NCBI GenBank assembly: GCA_937873655.1
Contig: CALMYQ010000058.1
Location: forward strand, 20,947-84,946
From: an uncultured Lewinella sp.
GTDB taxonomy: Bacteria; Bacteroidota; Bacteroidia; Chitinophagales; Saprospiraceae
DNA: 64,000 nt
Reading direction: 5' to 3'
A program made the translations under genes and the position numbers. The notes beneath the pieces are model-generated. The model had not been told where the DNA came from. It ran no database searches and saw only the letters and a program-made list of their open reading frames with translations. Shown piece after piece: positions 44,773 to 54,334 of this stretch (the stretch's first letter is position 1; every line of letters begins with the position of its first letter).

Positions 44773-45639
44773 ATGAAAGGAATCGTCCTGGCTGGTGGGT
44801 TGGGCACCCGGCTATATCCGCTGACACTCGCGGTCAGCAAACAATTGATGCCGGTGTACGACAAACCGATGATCTACTATCCGCTCTCCACCCTTATGTC
44901 GGCAGGCATCAGGGATATTCTGATCATTTCCACTCCATCGGATTTACCGCATTTTCAGAAATTGCTGGGCGACGGCGGTCAGATCGGCTGCAATTTCAGG
45001 TATACGCCGCAATATGAGCCCAACGGACTGGCTCAGGCATTTGTCCTCGGTGAATCCTTTATCGGAGGGGATCCCGCTGCCCTGATTCTGGGAGACAATA
45101 TCTTTTACGGTGCGGGTTTTAATGAATCGCTGCAGGAATGCGTCAACCCCGAAGGCGGCATCGTTTTTGCCTATTGGGTAGCCGATCCGGAACGATACGG
45201 CGTTGTCGAGTTCGATGATGCCTTCAATGCGGTTTCCATCGAGGAAAAACCAAAGGCGCCGAAGTCCAATTATGCGGTCCCCGGCCTTTATTTCTACAAC
45301 AACGAAGTAGTGGAAATCGCCCGCAGTCTGAGGCCCAGCCAACGCGGCGAATACGAGATAACGGATGTGAATAAACATTATCTGGAAGCCGGTAAACTTA
45401 AAGTGAAGGTCCTCGGCCGGGGAACGGCCTGGCTGGATACCGGCACCCATAAATCGCTCATTCAGGCCGGCCAGTTCATCGAAGTGATCGAGGACCGGCA
45501 AGGGCTCAAGATCGGCTGCATAGAGGAAACCGCCTATGAAATGGGATTCATAGACGATGCTCAACTGGAACGGTTGGGCCGGCAGTACCTGAAAAGCGGT
45601 TACGGCGAATACCTGCTGGATCTGTTAAAGAAAAGGTGA
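44773..45639 (+). CDS. rfbA: Glucose-1-phosphate thymidylyltransferase
   Basis: Makes dTDP-glucose from dTTP and glucose-1-phosphate, the first step toward dTDP-rhamnose and related sugars. The nucleotide-binding signature [16 protein letters not shown], then [32 protein letters not shown] and [20 protein letters not shown], is diagnostic for RmlA/RfbA. The length of 288 residues is normal. The rest of the dTDP-rhamnose pathway (rfbB, rfbC, rfbD) is not in the window, so the gene is isolated here. It starts 35 bp after the Hpt gene but has no functional link to it. Confidence 0.95.
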   Translation: MKGIVLAGGLGTRLYPLTLAVSKQLMPVYDKPMIYYPLSTLMSAGIRDILIISTPSDLPHFQKLLGDGGQIGCNFRYTPQYEPNGLAQAFVLGESFIGGDPAALILGDNIFYGAGFNESLQECVNPEGGIVFAYWVADPERYGVVEFDDAFNAVSIEEKPKAPKSNYAVPGLYFYNNEVVEIARSLRPSQRGEYEITDVNKHYLEAGKLKVKVLGRGTAWLDTGTHKSLIQAGQFIEVIEDRQGLKIGCIEETAYEMGFIDDAQLERLGRQYLKSGYGEYLLDLLKKR

Positions 45640-45687
45640 TGGGTTTTTACGTTACTAAGCTATTCTCCTGGTAAATATCAAAAATAC

Positions 45688-46515
45688 ATGGTAAAAGTGA
45701 GCTTTTTTTTAATAACCCTGGCCAGTCTTTTTTTTCAGACGGCCTGCAATCAACACCCGGCCGGAGAAGACGACCGGCAGCCTGAACCGGAAACTGCAGA
45801 AACCGCGGTCGCAGGCAAGCCGGATCCCCCGAAACCGGAAAATACCCGGATGGAATTTGATCTGTCGTACGTAATGGGGCAATTTGATCCGGCCGCTCAC
45901 CCTGATTTCGTGCAGGTTGACCTGGAATTTGCCAACCGGCAAGGCATGTACCTGCGCAAAGATACCTATGAAGCCTTCAAAAAAATGGCAGTTGCCGCGC
46001 AGGCTGACGGCGTGAAGTTGAAAATCATTTCAGCCACCCGGAATTTCAATCAGCAAAAGCAGATCTGGGAAGCTAAATGGACCGGCGCCCGGACCCTGGA
46101 AGGCGGCGAGTCTGCCCCGACAGCTTATCCCAAAGCCCGGGATCGCGCCATGGCCATCCTGCGGTACAGCTCAATGCCCGGTTCGTCGAGGCATCACTGG
46201 GGCACCGACGTCGACCTGAACAACCTCAATAATGTCTTTTTCGACAAGGGAGAAGGAAAAACCACCTACGACTGGCTGAAGGAAAATGCAGCGGCTTTCG
46301 GGTTTGCACAACCTTATACAGCGGGCCGTCCGTTCGGGTATAATGAAGAAAGATGGCATTGGTCCTACCTGCCGGTGGCTACCCAACTGACCAAAATGGC
46401 GCAGGACAGCCTCGCTGACCATATGATCAAAGGTTTCAAGGGCGCAGAAACCGCCGCAGAGATCCAGATCGTTGAACGCTATGTACTGGGCATCAACCCG
46501 GAATGCCTGCCCTGA
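45688..46515 (+). CDS. M15-family D-alanyl-D-alanine carboxypeptidase lipoprotein
   Basis: A 275-residue lipoprotein (signal MVKVSFFLITLASLFFQTAC, lipid cysteine 20, then a proline/glutamate-rich linker). Zinc ligands of the VanY/M15B peptidases are visible: H169 and D176 in SSRHHWGTDVDLNNL and H224 in ERWHWSYLP. SATRNFNQQKQIWEAKW is the conserved substrate-side segment. It trims D-Ala-D-Ala or D-Ala-containing muropeptides in the periplasm. Another peptidoglycan enzyme, the class A PBP gene, follows 158 bp later. Confidence 0.9.
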   Translation: MVKVSFFLITLASLFFQTACNQHPAGEDDRQPEPETAETAVAGKPDPPKPENTRMEFDLSYVMGQFDPAAHPDFVQVDLEFANRQGMYLRKDTYEAFKKMAVAAQADGVKLKIISATRNFNQQKQIWEAKWTGARTLEGGESAPTAYPKARDRAMAILRYSSMPGSSRHHWGTDVDLNNLNNVFFDKGEGKTTYDWLKENAAAFGFAQPYTAGRPFGYNEERWHWSYLPVATQLTKMAQDSLADHMIKGFKGAETAAEIQIVERYVLGINPECLP

Positions 46516-46570
46516 GCCCGTATGGTGCGGCAAAGGAATTTTTTATTTTCTGAATGTCAAAACCTTGTGG

Positions 46571-46578
46571 TAATTTTG
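46571..46578 (+). promoter_or_regulatory. Bacteroidota -7 box (TAATTTTG) before the PBP gene
   Basis: An exact TAnnTTTG match 95 bp upstream of the ATG at 46674, implying an untranslated leader of about 85-90 nt. Confidence 0.45.
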
Positions 46579-46673
46579 CAACAATTTGTAGAGGGTCGGG
46601 GTTCTTTAAAACCGGATGCGCAGAAAACAATCGTCCCGATTCCTCGTTAACCCGTAGTGGTTAGTAGGCAAGT

Positions 46674-49220
46674 ATGGAATACAAAAAAATCACTTCCATT
46701 TTTTCTCCGTTTTTCCGCCGGCTGCGGGTGTTTTTAGCGCCCGTGCTCGACCCGCTGGAAAAACGCTGGGAGGTTTTTCAGGGCAAAAGTCCCAGGGCCG
46801 CCATGTTGGTCAAGTGGGGCGGGATTCTGATTGGCGGCGGAATCGCTTTTATGATCCTGATGAGTTTCCTGGTGTACATCGGCTTTTTCGGCGCACTGCC
46901 CTCTTATCCCGAGTTGAGAAATATCCGGAACAATACGGCATCCGAGGTTTATTCCGAGGACGGCGTGCTGCTGGGGAAATACTATATTGAAAACCGGAGC
47001 AATGCCAGTTTTGATGAAATACCGGTCGATGTGTTCAATGCGCTGATCGCTACGGAAGATGCCCGCTTTTTTGAACATCGCGGTATTGATCTCCGGGCCT
47101 GGTTCAGGGTATTGGTCAAATCCCTCCTCCTGTTTGACGAGTCGTCGGGCGGCGGCAGTACATTGAGCCAGCAGCTGGCCAAAAACCTTTTTCCAAGGAA
47201 AGACTATTGGCTGTTCGGTACCCTGATCGGCAAGATGAAGGAAACCTTTGTTGCCCGGCGGCTGGAAAATACCTACACCAAAGAGGAATTGCTGCACCTC
47301 TACCTGAATACGGTCCCCTTCGGCGAAGGGATCTACGGGATCAAGGTGGCCTCCCTGCGGTTTTTCAATAAGCCGCCGCAGGAGCTCACTATTGAAGAGG
47401 GGGCCACCCTCGTCGGCATGCTGAAAGGCAATACCCTTTACAACCCGGTGCGCCACCCTGAACGATCGTTGCAAAGGCGGAATACGGTGCTCAATCAAAT
47501 GGTCAAATACCAGTACCTGAACCAGGGCCTGGCCGATTCGCTGATGCAGATCCCGCTCAATGTCGATTATCAGCGGGAAGGAAGGAATAAGGGCCTGGCT
47601 ACCTACTTCAGGGAGCAACTTCGTCTCGAGCTGGAAGAGATCCTCAAGGATTACACCAAACCCAACGGCAAGCGCTACAACCTCTATACGGATGGCTTGA
47701 AAATATACACCTCTATCGATTCCCGGATGCAGCAATATGCGGAAGAGGCCATCGAAACGACGATGCCGAAAGTACAGGAGGCTTTCGACCGCAGCTGGAA
47801 CAAGCGCGTTCCGTGGGGGAACGACGACGGGCTCAAAAACTATATGAAGCAAACCAGCCGCTACAAGGAGCTGGCCAAAGAGGGAAAGAGCGAAGAAGAA
47901 ATAGCCGAAATATTCAATCAGCCGGTCCGGATGCGCATCTTCACCTGGGAAGAGGGAGAAGTCGTCAAGGAAATGTCGCCGCTCGACTCCCTGAAATACT
48001 ACCTTGGTCTGATCAATGCCGGATTCCTGGCCATCGAGCCCCAGACCGGGTTGATCAAAGCCTGGGTCGGAGGTATTGATTTCGGATACATTCAATACGA
48101 TCATGTTAAATCGAGCCGGCAGGTTGGGTCAACCATTAAGCCGGTCGTCTACGCTGCCGCACTTGAGCAAGGCGTGCCTCCCTGCGAATATTTCGAGAAC
48201 AGCCTGGTAAGCTACCCCGAATACGAAAACTGGGAGCCGCATAACTCTGACGGCAAATACGAAGGGGTTTATTCCATGGAAGGCGCCCTGAGCAATTCGG
48301 TGAATACCGTTTCCGTACGGTTGCTGTTCCGTGCCGGAATTGATCCCGTCCGCCAGTTGGCCAGGAATATGGGGATAGAGGGCAAGATACCCGCCGTACC
48401 TTCAATCGCATTGGGCACGCTGGACGCCTCCCTGCTGGAGATGGTCAAAGTTTACGGGACCATTGCTAATCGCGGCGTCCGGCCGGAGTTCCACTACCTG
48501 GACAGCATCACCACCAGCGACGGCCGGCTTATCGTGGAATTCGATCGGCCCAATCCCCGGAATTTCAAGCGGGCCCTTTCCCAGGAACACGCCGATATGA
48601 TGATCCACATGATGCAGAGCGTTGTCGATAGCGGAACCGCGCGCCGGCTGCGCTACGGGTTCGGACTGGGAGGCGCCATTGCCGGCAAAACCGGGACCAC
48701 CCAGAACCAATCCGACGGCTGGTTCATCGGATTCAACCCCAAACTGGTCGCCGGCGCCTGGGTCGGGGCGGAAAGCCCCAGCATTCATTTCCGGACGATG
48801 AGCGCCGGTCAGGGATCCAGTACGGCATTGCCGATTTGGGGCAGCTTTTTCCGGAAGGTCAGGCAGGACAAAGAATTGCGAAAATGGCAGTACGGCGATT
48901 TTGCAGCGTTGACCGACACCCTGGCCGCAACCATGAGTTGCCCCCCGTTCCTCGAAGAATTGCCGGTCATCACCGAATTTTCGGAAGAAGATATGATGAA
49001 CCACCCCGAACTCTACAGCCAGTTGCAGGAGTTCGAAAAAGAGGAACTGGAAAAGATCATGCAGGAATATCCCCGGTGGAATGACGAAACGCCCGAAGAA
49101 TACCTCGAGCGGATCCGCCGGATCAGCGACCGCCAGGACCTCAGGGAGGAAAGGAGGGAAAGGAGAAAGGAATTCTGGAACAAACTGCTTTTCAGCAAAA
49201 AGAAAAAAGACGATAACTAA
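46674..49220 (+). CDS. Class A penicillin-binding protein (PBP1A-like transglycosylase/transpeptidase)
   Basis: A bifunctional peptidoglycan synthase of 848 residues. A cytoplasmic N-terminus is followed by a membrane span (about 50-72). The GT51 glycosyltransferase has catalytic E128 in IATEDARFFEHRGIDLRAWF and GGSTLSQQLAKNLFPR. The transpeptidase has S486-x-x-K489 (SRQVGSTIKPVVYAAAL), the SxN motif in GALSNSVNTVSVRL, and KTG in GGAIAGKTGTTQNQSDGWF. The C-terminal 70 residues are charged and helical (RISDRQDLREERRERRKEF). It is transcribed alone, between the M15 peptidase and the subtilase. Confidence 0.94.
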   Translation: MEYKKITSIFSPFFRRLRVFLAPVLDPLEKRWEVFQGKSPRAAMLVKWGGILIGGGIAFMILMSFLVYIGFFGALPSYPELRNIRNNTASEVYSEDGVLLGKYYIENRSNASFDEIPVDVFNALIATEDARFFEHRGIDLRAWFRVLVKSLLLFDESSGGGSTLSQQLAKNLFPRKDYWLFGTLIGKMKETFVARRLENTYTKEELLHLYLNTVPFGEGIYGIKVASLRFFNKPPQELTIEEGATLVGMLKGNTLYNPVRHPERSLQRRNTVLNQMVKYQYLNQGLADSLMQIPLNVDYQREGRNKGLATYFREQLRLELEEILKDYTKPNGKRYNLYTDGLKIYTSIDSRMQQYAEEAIETTMPKVQEAFDRSWNKRVPWGNDDGLKNYMKQTSRYKELAKEGKSEEEIAEIFNQPVRMRIFTWEEGEVVKEMSPLDSLKYYLGLINAGFLAIEPQTGLIKAWVGGIDFGYIQYDHVKSSRQVGSTIKPVVYAAALEQGVPPCEYFENSLVSYPEYENWEPHNSDGKYEGVYSMEGALSNSVNTVSVRLLFRAGIDPVRQLARNMGIEGKIPAVPSIALGTLDASLLEMVKVYGTIANRGVRPEFHYLDSITTSDGRLIVEFDRPNPRNFKRALSQEHADMMIHMMQSVVDSGTARRLRYGFGLGGAIAGKTGTTQNQSDGWFIGFNPKLVAGAWVGAESPSIHFRTMSAGQGSSTALPIWGSFFRKVRQDKELRKWQYGDFAALTDTLAATMSCPPFLEELPVITEFSEEDMMNHPELYSQLQEFEKEELEKIMQEYPRWNDETPEEYLERIRRISDRQDLREERRERRKEFWNKLLFSKKKKDDN

Positions 49221-49334
49221 GGATCGGCAAATTGTGCGACACTCGCCGGAGCCTTTTTTTCTTTAGCCGGTAAAGTTCTTTAACTTTCCGCTCCAACGCC
49301 GTATGCTCTGATGTGATAACCAACTTGGCCATCC

Positions 49335-52283
49335 ATGAAAATACACAAGGCTTTCCTCCTCGGACTAGTAACCATGCTCTGTGCCGGTAAGGCAAAAACC
49401 CAATTCCTGAATCACGCACTGGGTGAAATCATTATTCAGCTCCAACCCGACGCCGATATCAGGCGGCTGACCGGGACATTCACTACTTTTAACGGACAGC
49501 CCACCGATTTGGAAGCGGTCCGGGAAGTGAGCCCGCCCTTAAGGATCTGGCTTTGCCGGTTTGACCATGCCAAAATCAACGAAAACCGCTTGCTGGAATC
49601 CATCCGGCACAGGCCTGAAGTCTTGTTGGCGCAGTTCAACCATATCGTCCGTCAACGGAATACCACGCCCAACGACCCGCTGTTCAGCCAGCAATGGGAC
49701 ATGCTCAACACCGGTCAGGGGGGAGGCGTCGTCAATGCCGATATAGACGCCGACCTGGCCTGGGACCTCACCACGGGCGGACTTACGGCCGACGGGGATA
49801 CCATCGTCGTCTGCGTCATTGATGACGGGCTGGACCTGAACCACGAGGATTTCGGCAACAATCTCTGGGTCAACCATGCCGAAATTCCGGGCAATAACCA
49901 GGACGACGACCTCAACGGGTATATCGACGATTACAGGGGCTGGAATATTCTTCAGGACAACGACAACATATCAGGCGGATTTCACGGAACTTCGGTTGCC
50001 GGAATTGTCGGGGCCAAAGGGAATAACGGCATTGGCGTGACCGGGGTCAACTGGAATGTCAAGCTGATGATCGTGAAAAACAACTTCACCACCAATGAGG
50101 CGGCTGTCCTGGAGGCTTATTCCTATCCGCTGGTGCAAAGGATGATGTACAACGCAAGCAACGGCGAAAAAGGCGCTTTTGTGGTCGCCACCAATGCGTC
50201 GTGGGGCGTCGATGACGCCTTCCCGGAAGATGCGCCGATCTGGTGTTCCTTTTACGACAGTCTGGGCGTACACGGCATATTGAACTGCGGCGCCACGGCA
50301 AATGCCAACGTCAATGTGGATGAAACAGGCGATTTGCCCACATCGTGCCCCAGTGATTACCTGCTCACCGTGACGAATATCAACCGGATGGACGTCAAGG
50401 TCAATCAGGCGGGGTACGGTTTGACGACCATCGACCTGGGCGCATTCGGAGAAGGCGCTTATACCACTTCCGTCGGAAATACTTACGGCCCGTTCGGCGG
50501 TACATCAGGCGCTACGCCCCACGTCACCGGCGCGGTGGGCCTGCTGTATTCGGCGCCGTGCCCGTCATTCATTGCAGTGGCTAAAAGCGACCCGGCGGCG
50601 GCGGCGCAGATGGTGCGGCAATACATCCTTGAAGGGATAACGCCCGTGGCTTCCCTTCAGGGCAAAACCGTGACCGGCGGGCGGCTCAATCTCAACAACA
50701 GCCTCCAGCTGCTGATGGACAACTGCGGCGATTGTCAGCCGCCGACCAGCCTGGCAGCCGGCGCGATAAGCGACGTTGGCATGACCGTTACCTGGCTGGC
50801 CAACGACAGCATTACCCGGATAGACCTCAGGTATCGGGCCGAAGGCGACAACGACTGGAATGTCGTGGACAATGTGCATTCACCCTACCCGCTTACCGGC
50901 CTGACAGCTTGTACAGAATACGAAATCCAGCTGAAAACCTATTGCCAGGGTGAAGACCTCGGGTTCTCGGTGGGCCGGATCTTCAAGACCGACGGGTGCT
51001 GCGAAGCGCCGGCGCCGTTGGTCGTCAACAACCTCAGCCAAACCGGCGCCATCCTGACCTGGCCGTCAATTTTGGCAGCGCAAAGCTATACGGTTCGCTG
51101 GAGACAGGAAGGCGCTCCCGGCTGGATGACCTTTCAAACGACCAATACTTCTTTTACCTGGACCAATTTTTCACCCTGCGGGAATTATGAATACCAGGTC
51201 ATTACCAATTGTGCCGCAGGGCAAGCGGATACGGGGATGGTGCAAACGCTCCTGACCCGGGGATGCGGCCCTTGCCGGGAAAAAACCTATTGCAGCGTCG
51301 GCAACCTTACCGCTACCGACGAATGGATCAAACGCGTCAGGATCGGCAGTATTGATAACGCCACGGGCGCCAACAACGGGTACGGTGATTTTACCAACGG
51401 CCCGACTACCATACTGGAGCAGGGGGGAACCTATCCGATTACACTGGAACCGGCATATGCGAGCCAGGCATTCAACGAGTATTTCAAGGTATGGATGGAC
51501 CTTGACCAGGACGGCGTTTTTTCCAATGCGGAGATCGTCTATGATCCGCTTCAAACCACCAAAGTGCCGATCACAGGGATGATCCATATACCGCCCGCAG
51601 CGCCACTGGGGAATATCCGGATGCGCGTGATGATGGTCTTTCAAACGGTACCCGGGCCCTGTTCGTTGTTCGGCAATGTCTATGGCGAGGCGGAAGATTA
51701 CTGCGTGGAGATTGTGCCGACTTCCAATTGCGCATTGCCGCCCCTGCTGGATACGATCGAGGTTTTATCCAAGTCGGCAAAGATCAAGTGGGATAAGGTC
51801 GCCCCGGCTGTGGAATATCTGGTACGTTACCGCGCTGTTACAGATATCAACTGGATCGAATTGACGGCGCAGGATACATCGATAGAGATCGCCGGACTGA
51901 CAAATTGTACTTCCTATGAGGTCCAGGTACAATCCCGCTGCAGCCAGGAAGAAAGCCTTTTTGCAGGCAATCTGCCGTTCATGACAGATTGTACCAGCGC
52001 TGTTGCCGATCCCTCCGAAAGCGGGATCTCGGCGCGCATATCCCCCAATCCGTTCAGTGAATCGGTATGGGTAGACCTGGGTTGGACCGGGAAATTGGGG
52101 CTCGGGGTCGAGGTGGAGCTGGTTGATGTCGCCGGAAAAATACTGGAAACCGTCCATTTTAAAGCAAACCGCAACCAACGGGTGGAGCTGGCCCGGGATG
52201 GGGTTGCCCCCGGGTTATACCTGGTGCGATTAAAAACGGAAAATCAGTATTTCACATTGGGGAAGGTGGTCAAGATAAGGTAA
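49335..52283 (+). CDS. Secreted S8 subtilase with fibronectin-III, GEVED and T9SS domains
   Basis: A 982-residue exported serine protease. An N-terminal signal (ending about residue 23) and a pro-region are followed by the subtilase catalytic triad D163 (VVCVIDDGLDLNHEDF), H217 (SGGFHGTSVAGIVGA) and S391 (FGGTSGATPHVTGAVGLL). After it come fibronectin type III modules (about 460-640 and 810-895; CTEYEIQLKTYCQGED, CTSYEVQVQSRC), a GEVED domain between them (KVWMDLDQDGVFSNAEIVYD), and a T9SS sorting domain (ISPNPFSESVWVDLGW to GKVVKIR). It is therefore probably released or anchored at the cell surface and may digest external protein. The gene is monocistronic. Confidence 0.93.
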   Translation: MKIHKAFLLGLVTMLCAGKAKTQFLNHALGEIIIQLQPDADIRRLTGTFTTFNGQPTDLEAVREVSPPLRIWLCRFDHAKINENRLLESIRHRPEVLLAQFNHIVRQRNTTPNDPLFSQQWDMLNTGQGGGVVNADIDADLAWDLTTGGLTADGDTIVVCVIDDGLDLNHEDFGNNLWVNHAEIPGNNQDDDLNGYIDDYRGWNILQDNDNISGGFHGTSVAGIVGAKGNNGIGVTGVNWNVKLMIVKNNFTTNEAAVLEAYSYPLVQRMMYNASNGEKGAFVVATNASWGVDDAFPEDAPIWCSFYDSLGVHGILNCGATANANVNVDETGDLPTSCPSDYLLTVTNINRMDVKVNQAGYGLTTIDLGAFGEGAYTTSVGNTYGPFGGTSGATPHVTGAVGLLYSAPCPSFIAVAKSDPAAAAQMVRQYILEGITPVASLQGKTVTGGRLNLNNSLQLLMDNCGDCQPPTSLAAGAISDVGMTVTWLANDSITRIDLRYRAEGDNDWNVVDNVHSPYPLTGLTACTEYEIQLKTYCQGEDLGFSVGRIFKTDGCCEAPAPLVVNNLSQTGAILTWPSILAAQSYTVRWRQEGAPGWMTFQTTNTSFTWTNFSPCGNYEYQVITNCAAGQADTGMVQTLLTRGCGPCREKTYCSVGNLTATDEWIKRVRIGSIDNATGANNGYGDFTNGPTTILEQGGTYPITLEPAYASQAFNEYFKVWMDLDQDGVFSNAEIVYDPLQTTKVPITGMIHIPPAAPLGNIRMRVMMVFQTVPGPCSLFGNVYGEAEDYCVEIVPTSNCALPPLLDTIEVLSKSAKIKWDKVAPAVEYLVRYRAVTDINWIELTAQDTSIEIAGLTNCTSYEVQVQSRCSQEESLFAGNLPFMTDCTSAVADPSESGISARISPNPFSESVWVDLGWTGKLGLGVEVELVDVAGKILETVHFKANRNQRVELARDGVAPGLYLVRLKTENQYFTLGKVVKIR

Positions 52284-52308
52284 GACTTCCGAAGGCGGGA
52301 ATGAGGTT

Positions 52309-52348
52309 AAAAACAAAACGCCAATTGATTGCAAATGAATCGATTGGC
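52309..52348 (-). terminator. Terminator of the tRNA gene
   Basis: On the minus strand GCCAATCGATT (from 52348) pairs with AATCAATTGGC (to 52320) with one mismatch, followed by GTTTTGTTTTT. It lies 12 bp after the tRNA 3' end and may also serve the subtilase gene from the other side. Confidence 0.75.
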
Positions 52349-52359
52349 GAGTTGTTGAG

Positions 52360-52433
52360 TAGCGCGGGGGAGGCTTGAACTCCCGACCTTGCGATTATGA
52401 ATCGCACGCTCTGACCAGCTGAGCTACCGCGCC
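52360..52433 (-). tRNA. tRNA with CAU anticodon (tRNA-Met, or tRNA-Ile2)
   Basis: A 74-nt cloverleaf on the minus strand. The acceptor stem GGCGCGG pairs with CCGCGCT (one G-U), with discriminator A and no encoded CCA. D arm GTAGCTCAGCTGGTCAGAGC. The anticodon stem TGCGA/TCGCA holds the loop TTCATAA, and the T arm is GGGAG-TTCAAGC-CTCCC. The CAU anticodon is read as elongator methionine, or as isoleucine AUA if the C is lysidinylated. The anticodon stem is similar to that of some tRNA-Ile2 genes, so identity stays open; it is not an initiator type, since the first acceptor pair is present. Confidence 0.93.
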
Positions 52434-52626
52434 GACACCGCTTTTTGGAAAGCGACCGCAAAGATAAGGCATTTTTCAATTCCCGCGCAATAGGCAAATC
52501 CAGAAAAAGATGAAATTATACCGGCGGCATGCGTAACGAAAGCCGATTTTTGCGTTTATAGGGTGTAAATTCGTCGAATTCAGTTTAAAAAACCCAAAAC
52601 CACGCCGTTTCGAAGGATGAATTAAT

Positions 52627-52634
52627 TATTTTTG
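52627..52634 (+). promoter_or_regulatory. Bacteroidota -7 box (TATTTTTG) for the membrane cyclase gene
   Basis: An exact TAnnTTTG match 24 bp before the ATG at 52659. This box overlaps the TTG at 52632 that would extend the reading frame, which argues for the later start. Confidence 0.5.
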
Positions 52635-52658
52635 CCATCCTTCAATGGTTCAAACACG

Positions 52659-54302
52659 ATGAAGCGTTTTCCATTATATGTCTTTCTCCTCCTCCTTGCT
52701 CAGGCAGGCTGGTCTCAGACGCCATCCGTAGCCGACCTCGAAAAGCAACTATCCGAAGCCGGCAGCAGCAGGGAAAAAATGGCAATCAACTATCAATTGG
52801 CAGAAGCGCTGATGCGCAGCGATGCTAAAAAAGCGCTCGATTACGGCAAGGCAGCCCATAATCTGGCGGTCGACCTCGGCAATGACGCTATGGCAGGGCA
52901 ATCGGCCTATACGGTCGCCTTAGCCTATGAGCGGCAACGGGACACCCGGAACACGGAGGTCTGGCTCAGAACGGCCACCAACTTTGCCAAGAAGGCCGGC
53001 GACTCAGACCTTATCATCCAAAGTGTTGATAAAAGGAGCCGGCTTGCCACCAAGGACAACAATTATCGCCGGGCCTACGAGATCAACCAGGAAGCCTTTA
53101 CCTATTTCAGCAAAGGCGGAACCAGCATCAGCGATCTGGAGAGCAAATATGAAATGCAAAAGGTCCAGATCGAAAAGGAGAAGCGGGAGCTGGCAAAGGA
53201 TAAGGACAAACTCGAGTTCGATATCCGCAATTTGCGCCTGGAATACGACCAGATCACGACAGATAAATCGAACCTGGAGGCCAAACAGGTCGAATTGATC
53301 CGGTCCAATAAGGCAAAGCAGGATGAGATCTCAGCTAAAGAAGAAGAACTGGTTTCCATTTCCGAGCAAAAAGAACAAGCTGAAGAAAAGGCCAAAGAGC
53401 GGGCAAAAGAAGTGGAAGCCTTGAGTGAGGAAGCGGCAAAAACCCAGCTCATTATCGAAGGCCAACGCGCTGACCTGGCAGAAGCAGACCTCATAGCGGC
53501 CAATCAGCAAAAGTTTGTTTATCTGGCCGGTGGTATCGCGGGGATCGTCCTTTTGCTGGCATTGCTGTTCTACAGCCGCTACCGGGCCAAACGCCGGGCC
53601 AATAAAAAACTGGAGGAGAAAAACAGGATCATCGAAACCGAACGCCAGCGCTCCGACGAACTGCTCCTCAATATCCTGCCCGCTCCGATTGCGGGTGAGC
53701 TCAAGGAAACGGGAAAAGCCAAAGCCCGGAAATTTAACGAAGCCACGGTTTTGTTTACGGATTTCAAAAACTTCACCGGCATCTCGGAAGCCCTCACCCC
53801 GGAAGAACTTGTGGAAGAGCTTGATAAATGCTTCAAAGCCTTCGACTTCATCATCAGCAGCTATCCCGATATCGAAAAGATCAAAACGATCGGAGACGCT
53901 TATATGTGTGCCTCGGGTCTTTCTGACAAGCGATCCTTGCCCACCAACATCGTCAAGGCTGCCCTTGAAATGCAACAGTTCCTGGACGAACAGCGCCATG
54001 AGCGGCAGCGATTGGGCAAACCCTATTTTGAAGCCAGGATCGGCCTGCACACCGGCCCGGTCGTAGCCGGCGTGGTAGGGGTCAAGAAATTTGCCTATGA
54101 TATCTGGGGAGACACCGTCAATATCGCTTCCCGGATGGAGGCTAATTGTCAACCCGGCAAGATCAATATCTCTGAAACTACCTTTGGACTGGTCAAGTAC
54201 AAATTTGATTGTGAATACCGCGGTAAGATCGAAGCCAAGCACAAGGGAATGATCGATATGTATTATGTGAAAAAAGAATTGGTTGGCGCGGTAGCTGTTT
54301 GA
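52659..54302 (+). CDS. Membrane-bound class III adenylate cyclase with TPR-like sensor
   Basis: 547 residues from the ATG at 52659 (MKRFPLYVFLLLLAQAGWSQ, a signal peptide). Periplasmic TPR-like helices (about 25-155) are followed by a long coiled coil (about 160-280), one membrane span (FVYLAGGIAGIVLLLALLFY, about 286-306) and a cytoplasmic cyclase domain. Catalytic residues: D368 (ATVLFTDFKNFTG), K409 and D413 (EKIKTIGDAYM), D481, N488 and R492 (YDIWGDTVNIASRME). The K/D pair predicts ATP as substrate, hence cAMP. A downstream cAMP receptor is not in the window. The uvrB start lies 32 bp beyond the stop. Confidence 0.9.
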   Translation: MKRFPLYVFLLLLAQAGWSQTPSVADLEKQLSEAGSSREKMAINYQLAEALMRSDAKKALDYGKAAHNLAVDLGNDAMAGQSAYTVALAYERQRDTRNTEVWLRTATNFAKKAGDSDLIIQSVDKRSRLATKDNNYRRAYEINQEAFTYFSKGGTSISDLESKYEMQKVQIEKEKRELAKDKDKLEFDIRNLRLEYDQITTDKSNLEAKQVELIRSNKAKQDEISAKEEELVSISEQKEQAEEKAKERAKEVEALSEEAAKTQLIIEGQRADLAEADLIAANQQKFVYLAGGIAGIVLLLALLFYSRYRAKRRANKKLEEKNRIIETERQRSDELLLNILPAPIAGELKETGKAKARKFNEATVLFTDFKNFTGISEALTPEELVEELDKCFKAFDFIISSYPDIEKIKTIGDAYMCASGLSDKRSLPTNIVKAALEMQQFLDEQRHERQRLGKPYFEARIGLHTGPVVAGVVGVKKFAYDIWGDTVNIASRMEANCQPGKINISETTFGLVKYKFDCEYRGKIEAKHKGMIDMYYVKKELVGAVAV

Positions 54303-54334
54303 AACTTTTTGTTGTATTCAAGCGTTCTTACTTC

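Noticed and set aside
52360..52433. tRNA as an integration site for a mobile element
   Set aside because: No integrase gene and no repeat of the tRNA 3' end was found on either side.
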